Origin: Mangrovicella endophytica
GTDB lineage: Bacteria; Pseudomonadota; Alphaproteobacteria; Rhizobiales; Rhizobiaceae
Assembly: GCF_002893625.1 (NCBI RefSeq)
Contig: NZ_PKMZ01000010.1
Location: 1 to 64,000 of the forward strand
Length of the DNA: 64,000 nt
Direction: 5' to 3'
Position numbers and translations under genes: made by a program. Below are positions 1-9,739 of the stretch, in pieces. Below the pieces are notes generated by a model. That model was not told where the DNA came from and did not search any database. It saw nothing but the letters and a program-made list of their open reading frames with translations. Within the stretch, counting starts at the first letter, position 1; each line of letters starts with the position of its first letter.

Positions 1-880
1 GCGTGCCGCCACCGCTGGTCGGGTCAGTCGGCGTGCCGCCACCGCTGGTCGGATCGGTAGGCGTACCGCCGCCGCTGGTCGGGTCGGTGGGCGTGCCGCC
101 GCCGCTCACCGGGTCGGAAGGGGTGCCGCCGCCGCTGGTGGGGTCAGAGGGCGTGCCGCCGCCGCTGGTCGGGTCGGTGGGCGTGCCGCCGCCGCTCACC
201 GGGTCGGAAGGGGTGCCGCCGCCGCTGGTCGGGTCAGAGGGCGTGCCGCCGCCGCTGGTGGGATCGGTAGAGGTGCCGCCGCCGCTGGTGGGATCGGTGG
301 GATTGCCGCCGCCGCTCGTGGGGTCAGAGGGATTGCCGCCGCCGCTGGTCGGATCAGTCGGCGTACCGCCGCCGCTGGTCGGATCGGTAGGGTTGCCGCC
401 GCCGCTGGTCGGATCAGACGGATTGCCGCCGCCGCTGACGGGATCGGACGGCGTGCCGCCACCGCTCGTGGGGTCAGAGGGGTTGCCGCCGCCGCTGGTC
501 GGGTCAGTGGGTGTGCCACCGCCGCTCACCGGATCAGAAGGTGTGCCGCCGCCGCTGACGGGATCGGAGGGGTTGCCGCCGCCGCTGGTGGGATCGGTGG
601 GCGTGCCGCCGCCGCTTGTCGGATCGGTGGGGTTGCCGCCGCCGCTCGTGGGGTCAGAGGGTGTGCCGCCGCTCACCGGGTCTGTAGGCGTGCCGCCGCC
701 GCTCACGGGATCGGAGGGGTTGCCGCCGCCGCTCACCGGGTCGCTAGGCGTGCCGCCGCCGCTGGTCGGATCGGAGGGGTTGCCGCCACCGCTCACGGGA
801 TCGGACGGATTGCCGCCGCCGCTGGTCGGGTCAGTCGGCGTACCGCCGCCACTAGTCGGATCGGTCGGTGTATCGCCGCC
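1..880 (-). repeat. About 29 tandem 30-bp coding repeats
   Basis: The unit is 30 bp and encodes TPTDPTSGGG-like decapeptides on the minus strand. One unit near 661-687 is only 27 bp (one Gly codon lost). Variation is confined to a few positions (T/N, T/S, T/V), and the Gly codons are nearly invariant. Unit length is a multiple of three, so copy-number change keeps the frame. The array continues past the left edge. Confidence 0.9.
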
Positions 881-1348
881 GGCTGGTTCGCCTTCCTCGG
901 CGGGCGTCTGCAGCGATCGCGCAAACAGGCCACCACCCATCGCCGCAGCGCCAGGCTGAACGCCGGCGGTCGATGTCATCGAAGCCGTCGCAGCGCCGGC
1001 GATCGCTTCGCCCTCCACAAACCCTGCAGCCGGGCCTGCGGACGCCCCCACCGAGGCCGGTCCAGCCGATCGCGCGATCGAAGGGCCGGATCCAGCATCG
1101 CCAACAGACTGGGCTGGATCGTCCTGGAAGCTCATGCCGTCCGGCGCGGCGCTGCTCAGGATGCGCGCGACATCGTCGTTGCGAACCTGCGGCGCGCTTT
1201 GGTTCAACTGAGGTGCGTCGATGCCCTGTGCGGCATATGATCCATTCAGATTAACGCCGTTAACCGTGCTGGTGCTGTCGAAACCGTCGATCGCTTCATA
1301 GATCTTGGTTTCGAGAACTGTTTCCCCGTTGAGCGGCTGGTTTTCCAT
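1..1348 (-). CDS. Long Pro-Asp/Gly decapeptide-repeat protein (cut by left edge)
   Basis: I do not recognise this gene. The minus-strand frame opens at an ATG (1346-1348) with a GGAGGCG ribosome site just upstream and stays open to the window edge, so the C-terminus is missing. The first ~155 residues start MENQPLNGETVLETKIYE and are Ala/Ser/Gly-rich with no signal peptide or membrane segment. From about base 880 onward the protein is a tandem repeat of the ten-residue unit (T/N)P(T/S)DP(T/V)SGGG. The opposite strand is also open here but would read a Pro-Leu-Val repeat with no ribosome site; this frame has the ribosome site and a plausible non-repeat N-terminus. The lack of an N-terminal signal plus a Gly/Asp-rich tail would fit a type I secreted or surface protein, but the diagnostic C-terminus is not visible. 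Function unknown. Confidence 0.7.
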   Translation of the reverse strand, partial: MENQPLNGETVLETKIYEAIDGFDSTSTVNGVNLNGSYAAQGIDAPQLNQSAPQVRNDDVARILSSAAPDGMSFQDDPAQSVGDAGSGPSIARSAGPASVGASAGPAAGFVEGEAIAGAATASMTSTAGVQPGAAAMGGGLFARSLQTPAEEGEPAGGDTPTDPTSGGGTPTDPTSGGGNPSDPVSGGGNPSDPTSGGGTPSDPVSGGGNPSDPVSGGGTPTDPVSGGTPSDPTSGGGNPTDPTSGGGTPTDPTSGGGNPSDPVSGGGTPSDPVSGGGTPTDPTSGGGNPSDPTSGGGTPSDPVSGGGNPSDPTSGGGNPTDPTSGGGTPTDPTSGGGNPSDPTSGGGNPTDPTSGGGTSTDPTSGGGTPSDPTSGGGTPSDPVSGGGTPTDPTSGGGTPSDPTSGGGTPSDPVSGGGTPTDPTSGGGTPTDPTSGGGTPTDPTSGGGT

Positions 1349-1696
1349 TTTTTCGCCTCCATTATTGCGAGGCAGGTTAGGCTTTTTGGTTTGACGCTGT
1401 ATTAAGGCGAAGATGAAAAAGGCCCGCTAACGCAATTGTGTTGGCTAGTGCAGCAAGGTAATCAGGATTGTTTCTTGTAAGGATAGCTTATATATTCGTA
1501 TTCTCTGCCGTGACATGTTCGAAGAACGCAAAATAAACCGCAGATGATGCAGGTTTAAGCGAGCCTTAAGGATGATGAAACCCTCGCGGTGATGCTGCTT
1601 CGCTCGCCTGTCCGCGCCTCGGCCACCATTTCCGGACGCGGCGGTCCCGCTGTTCCTGCCTACTAATACGGCATGTGCAGATCATCATCATTCTGC

Positions 1697-1702
1697 TTGA
1701 CA
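1697..1702 (+). promoter_or_regulatory. Candidate -35 element (TTGACA) upstream of amide operon
   Basis: A perfect TTGACA lies about 130 bp before the amiC-like start. No good -10 hexamer follows at the usual 16-18 bp, so this is only a candidate. If real, the transcript would start near 1733 and carry a ~100-nt leader holding the hairpins described next. The rest of 1349-1830 has no convincing gene. Confidence 0.3.
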
Positions 1703-1771
1703 GCCTCGGATGCGGCAGCCAAGCTGACGGAAATACCGGCCATGGACGCCGGGTGGCATTCGCGCCTCGCT

Positions 1772-1814
1772 GATCCCGCATCGCATCCCGATGTCGCGGA
1801 TCGCGGGGCTTTTT
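1772..1814 (+). terminator. Terminator-like hairpin in leader of amide operon (possible AmiR attenuator)
   Basis: Two mutually exclusive pairings are visible. One joins GATCC(C)GC (1772-1779) to GCGGATC (1796-1802), with an inner CATCG/CGATG stem. The other joins CCCGC (1775-1779) to GCGGG (1803-1807) and is followed directly by a C and five T residues (1810-1814), as in an intrinsic terminator. It sits 17 bp before the amiC-like GTG. Because the second gene encodes an ANTAR antiterminator, control of this hairpin by that protein is a reasonable inference. I could not find the paired hexaloop stems that ANTAR proteins are known to bind. Confidence 0.4.
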
Positions 1815-1830
1815 GCATTTTGGAGCCAGC

Positions 1831-2925
1831 GTGAAGCGTCAGGTCGCAATCGGCGTTCTTTATTCGCGGTCCGGCAGCTATCAGCTGCTGGGCGAGGCGA
1901 GCCGATGCGGTGCGCTCGGCGGCATCGCCGCCGTCAATGCGGATGCCGCGCGGTCCATCACCTTCGTTCCGGTCGAACACGATCCTGCCGGCCGGATCGA
2001 GGCCTATGCGCCGCTCTGTACCGATATGCTGACGCAGACATCGGCGCGTCACGTCATCGGCTGCATCACCTCGTGGAGCCGTAAGGAAATCATCCCGGTC
2101 CTGGAGAAGCACGGCGGCCTGCTCTGGTATGCCGCCCCCTACGAGGGATTCGAAGCCAACGACCACGTCATCTACATGAACGCCGCGCCGAACCAGCATC
2201 TCGTGCCGCTGGTCGCTCATGTCACGGCACGCTACGGGCGCAACGCCTTCCTGCTCGGCTCCAACTACATCTGGGGCTGGGAGATGAACCGCATCGCACG
2301 CGACCTCGTCGCCGATGCCGGCGGGGAGGTGCGGGGTGAGCGTTACCTGCCGCTCGGCGATACCGACGTCTCTCGCCTCATCGAGGAAATCCGCGCCACC
2401 CTTCCGGACTTCGTCCTGAACAACCTCATCGGGCCGTCCTCCTACGCGCTCTACGAGGCCTATGCCGCCCTCGGTCGGGAGGACGAGCGGTTTGCCGCCG
2501 AACTGCGACCGATCGTCTCCTGCAATCTGACGGAGCAGGAGCTGCCCTCCATCGCACCCCATGGCGAGGGTCACCTGTCCTGCTTGCCCTTCATGTGGAA
2601 CGGTGCGGCCGGCCCGCGATCGAGTTTTGAGGCGGCGGCGCATGCGGCCGTGGTGATGCTTGCGGACGCTATCGAGGCGGCCGGGACGGACGAGCGTGAT
2701 GCGGTGCGCCAGGTGATGGCGGGCCTTGCCTCCGATACAGTTCTGGGCCGCATCCGCATCGATCCGCGCACGCAGCATGCCGGCCTGCCGGCAAAGATCG
2801 GCCGCATCCGCGGGGCGCGTTTCGACATCCTGCAAGAAAGCGACGGAGCGATCGCGCCCGACCCCTACCTGTCGCGCTACGATCCCACGACGAGCATGCG
2901 GCCGCCCTTGAGGCTGGTGCGATGA
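1831..2925 (+). CDS. amiC: AmiC-like amide/urea-type substrate-binding sensor
   Basis: 364-residue type 1 periplasmic-binding-fold protein of the AmiC / short-chain amide-urea binding family. It starts QVAIGVLYSRSGSYQLLGEA after a GTG start. I chose GTG 1831 because GGAG lies five bases upstream; a TTG at 1813 is the alternative. There is no signal peptide, which fits a cytoplasmic sensor like Pseudomonas AmiC rather than a transporter subunit. In that system AmiC binds the amide and releases AmiR, the antiterminator. Its stop overlaps the ATG of the ANTAR gene by four bases, supporting a sensor/antiterminator pair. The ligand is not known, but the downstream formamidase suggests a small amide. 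Confidence 0.8.
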   Translation: MKRQVAIGVLYSRSGSYQLLGEASRCGALGGIAAVNADAARSITFVPVEHDPAGRIEAYAPLCTDMLTQTSARHVIGCITSWSRKEIIPVLEKHGGLLWYAAPYEGFEANDHVIYMNAAPNQHLVPLVAHVTARYGRNAFLLGSNYIWGWEMNRIARDLVADAGGEVRGERYLPLGDTDVSRLIEEIRATLPDFVLNNLIGPSSYALYEAYAALGREDERFAAELRPIVSCNLTEQELPSIAPHGEGHLSCLPFMWNGAAGPRSSFEAAAHAAVVMLADAIEAAGTDERDAVRQVMAGLASDTVLGRIRIDPRTQHAGLPAKIGRIRGARFDILQESDGAIAPDPYLSRYDPTTSMRPPLRLVR

Positions 2926-3527
2926 CCCGCCGCGCACGCATTCCCAATCTCGGCGGCGCCAAGGCTGTGGTGCTGCACAGGCCGCATCCGGGTACCGAGG
3001 CGCTCGGCCGTCATCTCGCCGCGATCGGCCTCGACGTGGTCGAAGCCTGGCCGGAGCTGCCGGCGGCGGCGATCAGCGCCGATTTCCTGTTCTTCGACGT
3101 CGATCTCGGCTTCGACGCGCAGTTTCCCTGGGCACCGGGCATGGCGCCGATGCCGCTGATCGCGCTGATCGGCTCCGAGGCGCCCGGTCGCATCGAATGG
3201 GCGCTCTCGCAGAAGGCCGACGCCCAGATCGTCAAGCCCGTCGGCAATGCCGGTGTCTATTCGGCGCTGCTGATCGCCCGGCGCGCCTTCGACGAACGGC
3301 GGCGCCTGGCGGCCGAGATTGCCGATCTGCAGGGGCGCGTGGCCGAGCGGCAGACGATCGTGCGGGCGGTCATCGCGCTGTCCTCCGGATCGACCGACGA
3401 GACCCAGGCCTATGCGCAGCTGCGCGCGCTCGCCATGAGCTGGCAGGTGACGCTGGAAGAGGCGGCGCGGCGCGTGGTCGAACTCAACAACAAGGAGGCC
3501 TCGCATGAGCGTCCTCGCCGGGCCTGA
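2922..3527 (+). CDS. amiR: AmiR-like ANTAR-domain antiterminator
   Basis: 201 residues. The N-terminal half is a degenerate receiver-like fold (FLFFDVDLGFD around residue 55, without a clear phospho-acceptor set). A helical linker follows (ERRRLAAEIADLQGRVAERQ from about 125), then a C-terminal ANTAR RNA-binding domain (~135-190) with the ALAMSWQVTLEEAARRVVEL signature region. ANTAR proteins bind paired-hairpin leader RNAs and prevent termination. It overlaps amiC by 4 bp and runs 23 bp into the next permease gene, so translation is coupled. The expected target is a terminator in its own leader (see 1772-1814). Confidence 0.85.
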   Translation: MTRRARIPNLGGAKAVVLHRPHPGTEALGRHLAAIGLDVVEAWPELPAAAISADFLFFDVDLGFDAQFPWAPGMAPMPLIALIGSEAPGRIEWALSQKADAQIVKPVGNAGVYSALLIARRAFDERRRLAAEIADLQGRVAERQTIVRAVIALSSGSTDETQAYAQLRALAMSWQVTLEEAARRVVELNNKEASHERPRRA

Positions 3528-4416
3528 TGCCACCACCATCGTGCCGCCTTCGGCGCCGGTCGGCGGGGAGGGTGTGCTGCGCCGCCTGTTCCGGCGCAAA
3601 CTTGCCATCCTCGGCCTCGTCATCATCGCGGCGGTGGTGCTCTCGGCGGTGCTGGCGCCGGAGGTCGCGCCCTTCGATCCGAACGAGCAGTTCTTCGACG
3701 GGCTGACGCTGGAGGGCTCTCCGTTGCCGCCGTCCGAGCGCTTCTGGCTCGGCACCGATCTCCTCGGCCGCGATCTCCTGTCGCGCATCCTCTTCGGCGC
3801 CCGCAACTCGCTGATCATCGGCGTCGTCGCCAATGGTGCGGCGCTCATCATCGGCACGCTGGTCGGCGTTGTCGCCGGCTACTTCCGCGGGCTGATCGGT
3901 GCCGTGCTGATGCGCTTCACCGACCTGATGATGGCTTTCCCGGCGCTGCTGCTCGCCATCTGCCTCGCGGCGGTGCTTCGGCCGAGCCTCTGGATCGTCG
4001 CCCTGGTGATCGCGCTGGTGAACTGGGTGCAGGTGGCGCGTGTGGTCTACTCCGAGACGCGCTCGCTTGGCGAACGCGAGTTCGTGGCCGCCGAGAAGAC
4101 GCTGGGCGCCAGTTCGAGCCGCATCCTCTTCCGCCACATCCTGCCGCACCTGACCTCGACCGTCATAGTCTACGGAACGCTCGGCATCTCGACCACCGTG
4201 CTCCTGGAGGCGACGCTCTCCTTCCTCGGCGTCGGCGTGCAGCCGCCGGATGCCTCCTGGGGCAACATCATCTTCGAGAACCAGACCTACTTCCAAGCGG
4301 CGCCCTGGCTGGTCTTCTTTCCCGGCGCGGCAATCCTCCTGCTGGCCCTCGCGTTCAATCTCGTCGGCGACGGTTTGCGCGATGCGCTCGATCCGACCGA
4401 GGAGGGGCGGCACTGA
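3505..4416 (+). CDS. Dpp/Opp-type ABC transporter permease (DppC family)
   Basis: 303-residue inner-membrane permease with an N-terminal OppC-type segment (LFRRKLAILGLVIIAAVVL), six predicted membrane spans and the cytoplasmic EAA loop (EFVAAEKTLGASSSRILFRHILPHL, shown here by position ~192-216) that contacts the ATPase. It starts inside the amiR coding region (ATG 3505, preceded by AAGGAGG), a sign of translational coupling. The order C then B is the reverse of the usual dppBC order. It probably imports an amide or short peptide-like compound, since sensor genes lie upstream and an amidase downstream. Confidence 0.9.
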   Translation: MSVLAGPDATTIVPPSAPVGGEGVLRRLFRRKLAILGLVIIAAVVLSAVLAPEVAPFDPNEQFFDGLTLEGSPLPPSERFWLGTDLLGRDLLSRILFGARNSLIIGVVANGAALIIGTLVGVVAGYFRGLIGAVLMRFTDLMMAFPALLLAICLAAVLRPSLWIVALVIALVNWVQVARVVYSETRSLGEREFVAAEKTLGASSSRILFRHILPHLTSTVIVYGTLGISTTVLLEATLSFLGVGVQPPDASWGNIIFENQTYFQAAPWLVFFPGAAILLLALAFNLVGDGLRDALDPTEEGRH

Positions 4417-5336
4417 TGGCGACCTATCTCTTCCGCCGGCTCGTCCAGGCCGTGCTGATCCTCCTCGGCGTCAGCCTCGTCACCTTCGTGCTGCTCTATC
4501 TCCTGCCCGCCGATCCGGCGCGGCAGATCGCCGGGCGCACCGCCTCGGCGGCGCAAGTCGCCAGCATCCGTGCGCAGCTCGGGCTCGATCAGCCCTTCTT
4601 CGTCCAGTACGGGCGCTATCTCGCCAGCCTCGTCCAGGGCGATCTCGGCCGGTCCTACCTGCAGCGGTCGCAGGTGTCGGATCTCATCGCTTCGCGCCTG
4701 CCGGCAAGCCTGCTCCTGATGGTGGCGGCGATCGCCTGCGAACTCCTCATCGGCCTCACCATGGGCGTCGCCGCAGCGGTGCGGCGCGGTCGGGCAAGCG
4801 ACCATGTCCTGATGGTCGGCTCCTTCGTCACCGTCTCGGCCCCGCAGTTCGTGGTCGGCCTGCTGCTGCTCTACGTCTTCGCCGTCAAGCTCGGCTGGTT
4901 CCCGATCGGCGGCTACGGCACGGCTTCGCATCTCGTCCTGCCGGCGCTGACGCTCGGCATTCTGGGCGCCGGCTGGTACTCGCGCATGATGCGCTCCTCG
5001 ATGGTGGACGTGCTGCGCCAGGACTATATCCGCACCGCCCGCGCCAAGGGCCTGCGGCGCTGGACCATCCTCGCCCGGCACGCGCTGCCGAACGCCATCC
5101 TGCCGGTGATCGCAATGATCGGCATCGATATCGGCCTGTTCATGAGCGGCATCGTGGTGGTCGAGAGCGTCTTCGGCTGGCCGGGCATCGGGCAGCTCGC
5201 CTGGCAGGCAATCCAGCGCGTCGACCTGCCGATCATCATGGGCGTCACCCTTGTCTCGGCCGTGGCGATCGTCCTCGGCAACCTTCTCGCCGACCTCGTC
5301 GCGCCCTTCGTCGATCCCCGCATCAAGCTCCAGTAA
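4416..5336 (+). CDS. Dpp/Opp-type ABC transporter permease (DppB family)
   Basis: 306-residue permease with the typical DppB opening (MATYLFRRLVQAVLILLGVSLVTFVLLYLLP). A long periplasmic loop follows (GLDQPFFVQYGRYL, ~65-78), and the EAA-type loop DYIRTARAKGLRRWTILARH occurs near residues 203-222. Its ATG overlaps the stop codon of the preceding permease (TGATG), so the two are made together and should form the heteromeric channel. Confidence 0.9.
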   Translation: MATYLFRRLVQAVLILLGVSLVTFVLLYLLPADPARQIAGRTASAAQVASIRAQLGLDQPFFVQYGRYLASLVQGDLGRSYLQRSQVSDLIASRLPASLLLMVAAIACELLIGLTMGVAAAVRRGRASDHVLMVGSFVTVSAPQFVVGLLLLYVFAVKLGWFPIGGYGTASHLVLPALTLGILGAGWYSRMMRSSMVDVLRQDYIRTARAKGLRRWTILARHALPNAILPVIAMIGIDIGLFMSGIVVVESVFGWPGIGQLAWQAIQRVDLPIIMGVTLVSAVAIVLGNLLADLVAPFVDPRIKLQ

Positions 5337-5359
5337 CGGAAACCAAAAGGACATCTCGC

Positions 5360-6976
5360 ATGACGTCTCTCCTGAAGCGCAGCGTCGCCGCACTTGCCTT
5401 GTCCGCCGCGGTGCTGGCGACCCCGACGATCGCTGCGGCGCAGTCCGGCGGCTCGATCACCGTGACCTATAAGGACGACATCGCCACGCTCGATCCGGCG
5501 ATCGGCTACGACTGGCAGAACTTCTCGATGATCAAGGCGATCTTCGACGGGCTGATGGACTACGAACCGGGTACCGCCAAGCTGCGGCCGGGCCTCGCCG
5601 AATCTTACGAGATCTCGCCTGACGGCAAGGTCTTTACCTTCAAGCTGCGCGACGGCGTCAAGTTCCACAATGGCCGCGCCATGACGGCCGAGGACGTCAA
5701 GTACTCTTTCGAGCGCACGGTCGATCCGAAGACGCAGTCACCCGGCGCCGGCTTCCTCGGCTCGATTGAGGGCTTCGAGGCGATGCAGGGCGGCACGGCC
5801 ACGGAGCTCAGCGGCGTCAAGATCGTCGATCCGAAGACCGTGCAGGTGACGTTGTCACGCCCGGACGCGACCTTCCTCTCGGTCATGGCGCTGAACTTCT
5901 CCTTCATCGTGCCCAAGGAAGAGGTCGAGAAATACGGCGCCGACTTCGGCCGCCACCCCGTCGGCACCGGCGCTTTCAAGCTCGCCGACTGGACCCTCGG
6001 CCAGAAGCTGACGCTGCAGAAGAACCCTGACTACTACCGCGAGGGCGCGCCGAAGCTCGACGAGATCAATTTCGAGATCGGCCAGGAGCCGGTGGTCTCG
6101 CTCTTGCGCGTGCAGAACGGCGAAGTGGACGTGCCCGGCGACGGCATCCCGCCGGCGAAGTTCCGCGAGGTGATGGGCAATCCGGACCAGGCGGCCCACG
6201 TCGTCCAGGGCGTGCAACTCCACACCGGCTACATCACCATGAACACCAAGGCGGCGCCCTTCGATAATCTGAAGGTGCGGCAGGCCGTCAACATGGCGAT
6301 CAACAAGGAGCGCATCGTCCAGATCATCAACGGTCGCGCCACGCCGGCGAACCAGCCGCTGCCGCCGACGATGCCGGGCTACGTCGAGAATTTCGAGGGC
6401 TACAAATACGACGTCGAGGGCGCCAAGAAGCTCCTCGCCGAGGCCGGTCATCCCGACGGCTTCGAGACCGAGCTGTTCGTCGCGAATGTCGATCCGCAGC
6501 CTCGCATCGCTCAGGCGATCCAGCAGGATCTTGCCGCGGTCGGCATCAAGGCGTCGCTCCAGAACCTGGCGCAGGCCAACGTCATCGCCGCCGGCGGCTC
6601 GGCCGAAGGCGCGCCGATGATCTGGTCGGGCGGCATGGCCTGGATCGCCGACTTCCCGGATCCGTCGAACTTCTACGGTCCGATCCTCGGCTGCTCGGGC
6701 GCGGCCGAAGGCGGCTGGAACTGGGCCAAGTACTGCAATGAGGAGCTCGACAAAAAGGCCGCCGAGGCCGACGCGATCGTCGATCCCGCCAAGGCCGCCG
6801 AGCGCGCGGCTGCCTGGGGCGAGGTCTACAAGGGCGTCATGGCCGACGCACCCTGGGTGCCGGTGTTCAACGAGAAGCGCTACACCATGCGCTCCGAGCG
6901 CATGGGCGGCGACGATGCGCTGTACATCGATCCCGTCAACACGCCGATGAACTACAAGTACGTCGAGACGAAGTAA
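5360..6976 (+). CDS. Periplasmic substrate-binding protein, SBP_bac_5 (DppA/OppA) family
   Basis: 538 residues with a clear Sec signal peptide (MTSLLKRSVAALALSAAVLA...AAAQ, cleavage near residue 28). The mature protein has family hallmarks such as DDIATLDPAIGYDW at its start, the KFHNGRAMTAEDVKYSFER motif (~100-120) and VRQAVNMAINKERIV (~305-320). The start is ATG 5360, preceded by AAAAGGACA. It delivers substrate to the two permeases upstream. The fold is shared by peptide, nickel and opine binders, so the ligand cannot be read from sequence. Confidence 0.9.
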   Translation: MTSLLKRSVAALALSAAVLATPTIAAAQSGGSITVTYKDDIATLDPAIGYDWQNFSMIKAIFDGLMDYEPGTAKLRPGLAESYEISPDGKVFTFKLRDGVKFHNGRAMTAEDVKYSFERTVDPKTQSPGAGFLGSIEGFEAMQGGTATELSGVKIVDPKTVQVTLSRPDATFLSVMALNFSFIVPKEEVEKYGADFGRHPVGTGAFKLADWTLGQKLTLQKNPDYYREGAPKLDEINFEIGQEPVVSLLRVQNGEVDVPGDGIPPAKFREVMGNPDQAAHVVQGVQLHTGYITMNTKAAPFDNLKVRQAVNMAINKERIVQIINGRATPANQPLPPTMPGYVENFEGYKYDVEGAKKLLAEAGHPDGFETELFVANVDPQPRIAQAIQQDLAAVGIKASLQNLAQANVIAAGGSAEGAPMIWSGGMAWIADFPDPSNFYGPILGCSGAAEGGWNWAKYCNEELDKKAAEADAIVDPAKAAERAAAWGEVYKGVMADAPWVPVFNEKRYTMRSERMGGDDALYIDPVNTPMNYKYVETK

Positions 6977-6977
6977 G

Positions 6978-7921
6978 ATGTGCAAAGCCTGCGACTACAC
7001 GATCCACGGCCATCAGCATCACTTCGGCTGGGATAACAGTCTTGAACCGGCCCTCCGCGTGGCGCCGGGCGCGACGATCGAGTTCGAGTGCCGGGACTCC
7101 TCGGCCGGGCAGCTGACGCCGGACTCGACGGTCGAGGACGTCAGGACGCTCGATTTCTCGAAGATCAACCCCGTGTCGGGTCCGATCTTCGTCGAGGGCG
7201 CCGAGCCCGGAGACGCGCTGAAGGTCACGATCGAGGGGTTCAAACCGTCCGGCTTCGGCTGGACGGCGAACATTCCCGGCTTCGGCCTCCTCGCCGACCA
7301 GTTCACCGAGGCGGCGCTGACGGTCTGGAAATATGATCCGCAGAGCCTCGAGCCGGCGGCCTTCGGGCCGCATGCCAAAGTGCCGCTAAAGCCCTTCGCG
7401 GGGACGATCGGCAACGCCATGGCCGAGCCCGGGCACCACACGGTGGTGCCGCCACGTCGCGTCGGCGGAAACCTCGATATCCGCGATCTTTCGGCCGGGA
7501 CGACGCTCTACCTGCCCGTTGAGGTCGCCGGCGCGCTGTTCTCCGTCGGCGACACGCATGCCGCGCAGGGCGACGGCGAGGTCTGTGGCACGGCGATCGA
7601 AAGCCCGATGAATGCGGTGCTGACGCTCGACCTGGTGAAGGGCGCGAACCTCGCCATGCCGCGCTTCACGACGCCGGGGCCGGTGACGCGCCATCTCGAC
7701 GCCAAGGGCTACGAGGTGACGACGGGCGTCGGGCCCGATCTCATGACCGGCGCCAGGCAGGCGGTCGCCGACATGGTCGAGCTTCTCGCCGGACGCTACA
7801 ACCTCAATCCGGTCGACGCCTATATGCTCGTCTCGACCTGCGGCGATCTGCGCATCTCCGAGATCGTCGACATGCCGAACTGGGTGGTGTCCTTCTACTT
7901 CCCGCGTGTCGTGTTCGAGTG

Positions 7922-7922
<1 letters not shown>
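6978..7922 (+). CDS. Acetamidase/formamidase family protein
   Basis: 314 residues of the FmdA/AmdA family, which hydrolyses formamide or acetamide to ammonia and the acid. It starts MCKACDYTIHGHQHHFGWDN and contains the His-rich start typical of the metal site, SGPIFVEGAEPGDALKV (~65-82) and HAAQGDGEVCGTAIE (~193-207). It begins one base after the binding-protein stop, so it belongs to the same transcript. Its place between the binding protein and the ATPase gene suggests that the imported compound is itself an amide, broken down in the cytoplasm. Confidence 0.85.
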
Positions 7923-9706
<1,784 letters not shown>

Positions 9707-9739
9707 CCGCCGACCGGCAGTGACGCTGGCCGACGAGCC

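Noticed and set aside
1-880. Possible CRISPR array
   Set aside because: Repeats are directly adjacent in-frame coding units with no spacers and three-base periodicity.
3-959. Plus-strand open frame with Pro-Leu-Val repeats at left edge
   Set aside because: Mirror frame of the minus-strand repeat gene; no ribosome site or plausible start, and the minus-strand frame has both and a non-repeat N-terminus.
4250-6976. Very long plus-strand frame covering dppB and dppA
   Set aside because: Its first part reads the permease genes in a shifted frame with Arg/Pro/Ser composition; the real binding protein begins at 5360 with a signal peptide.
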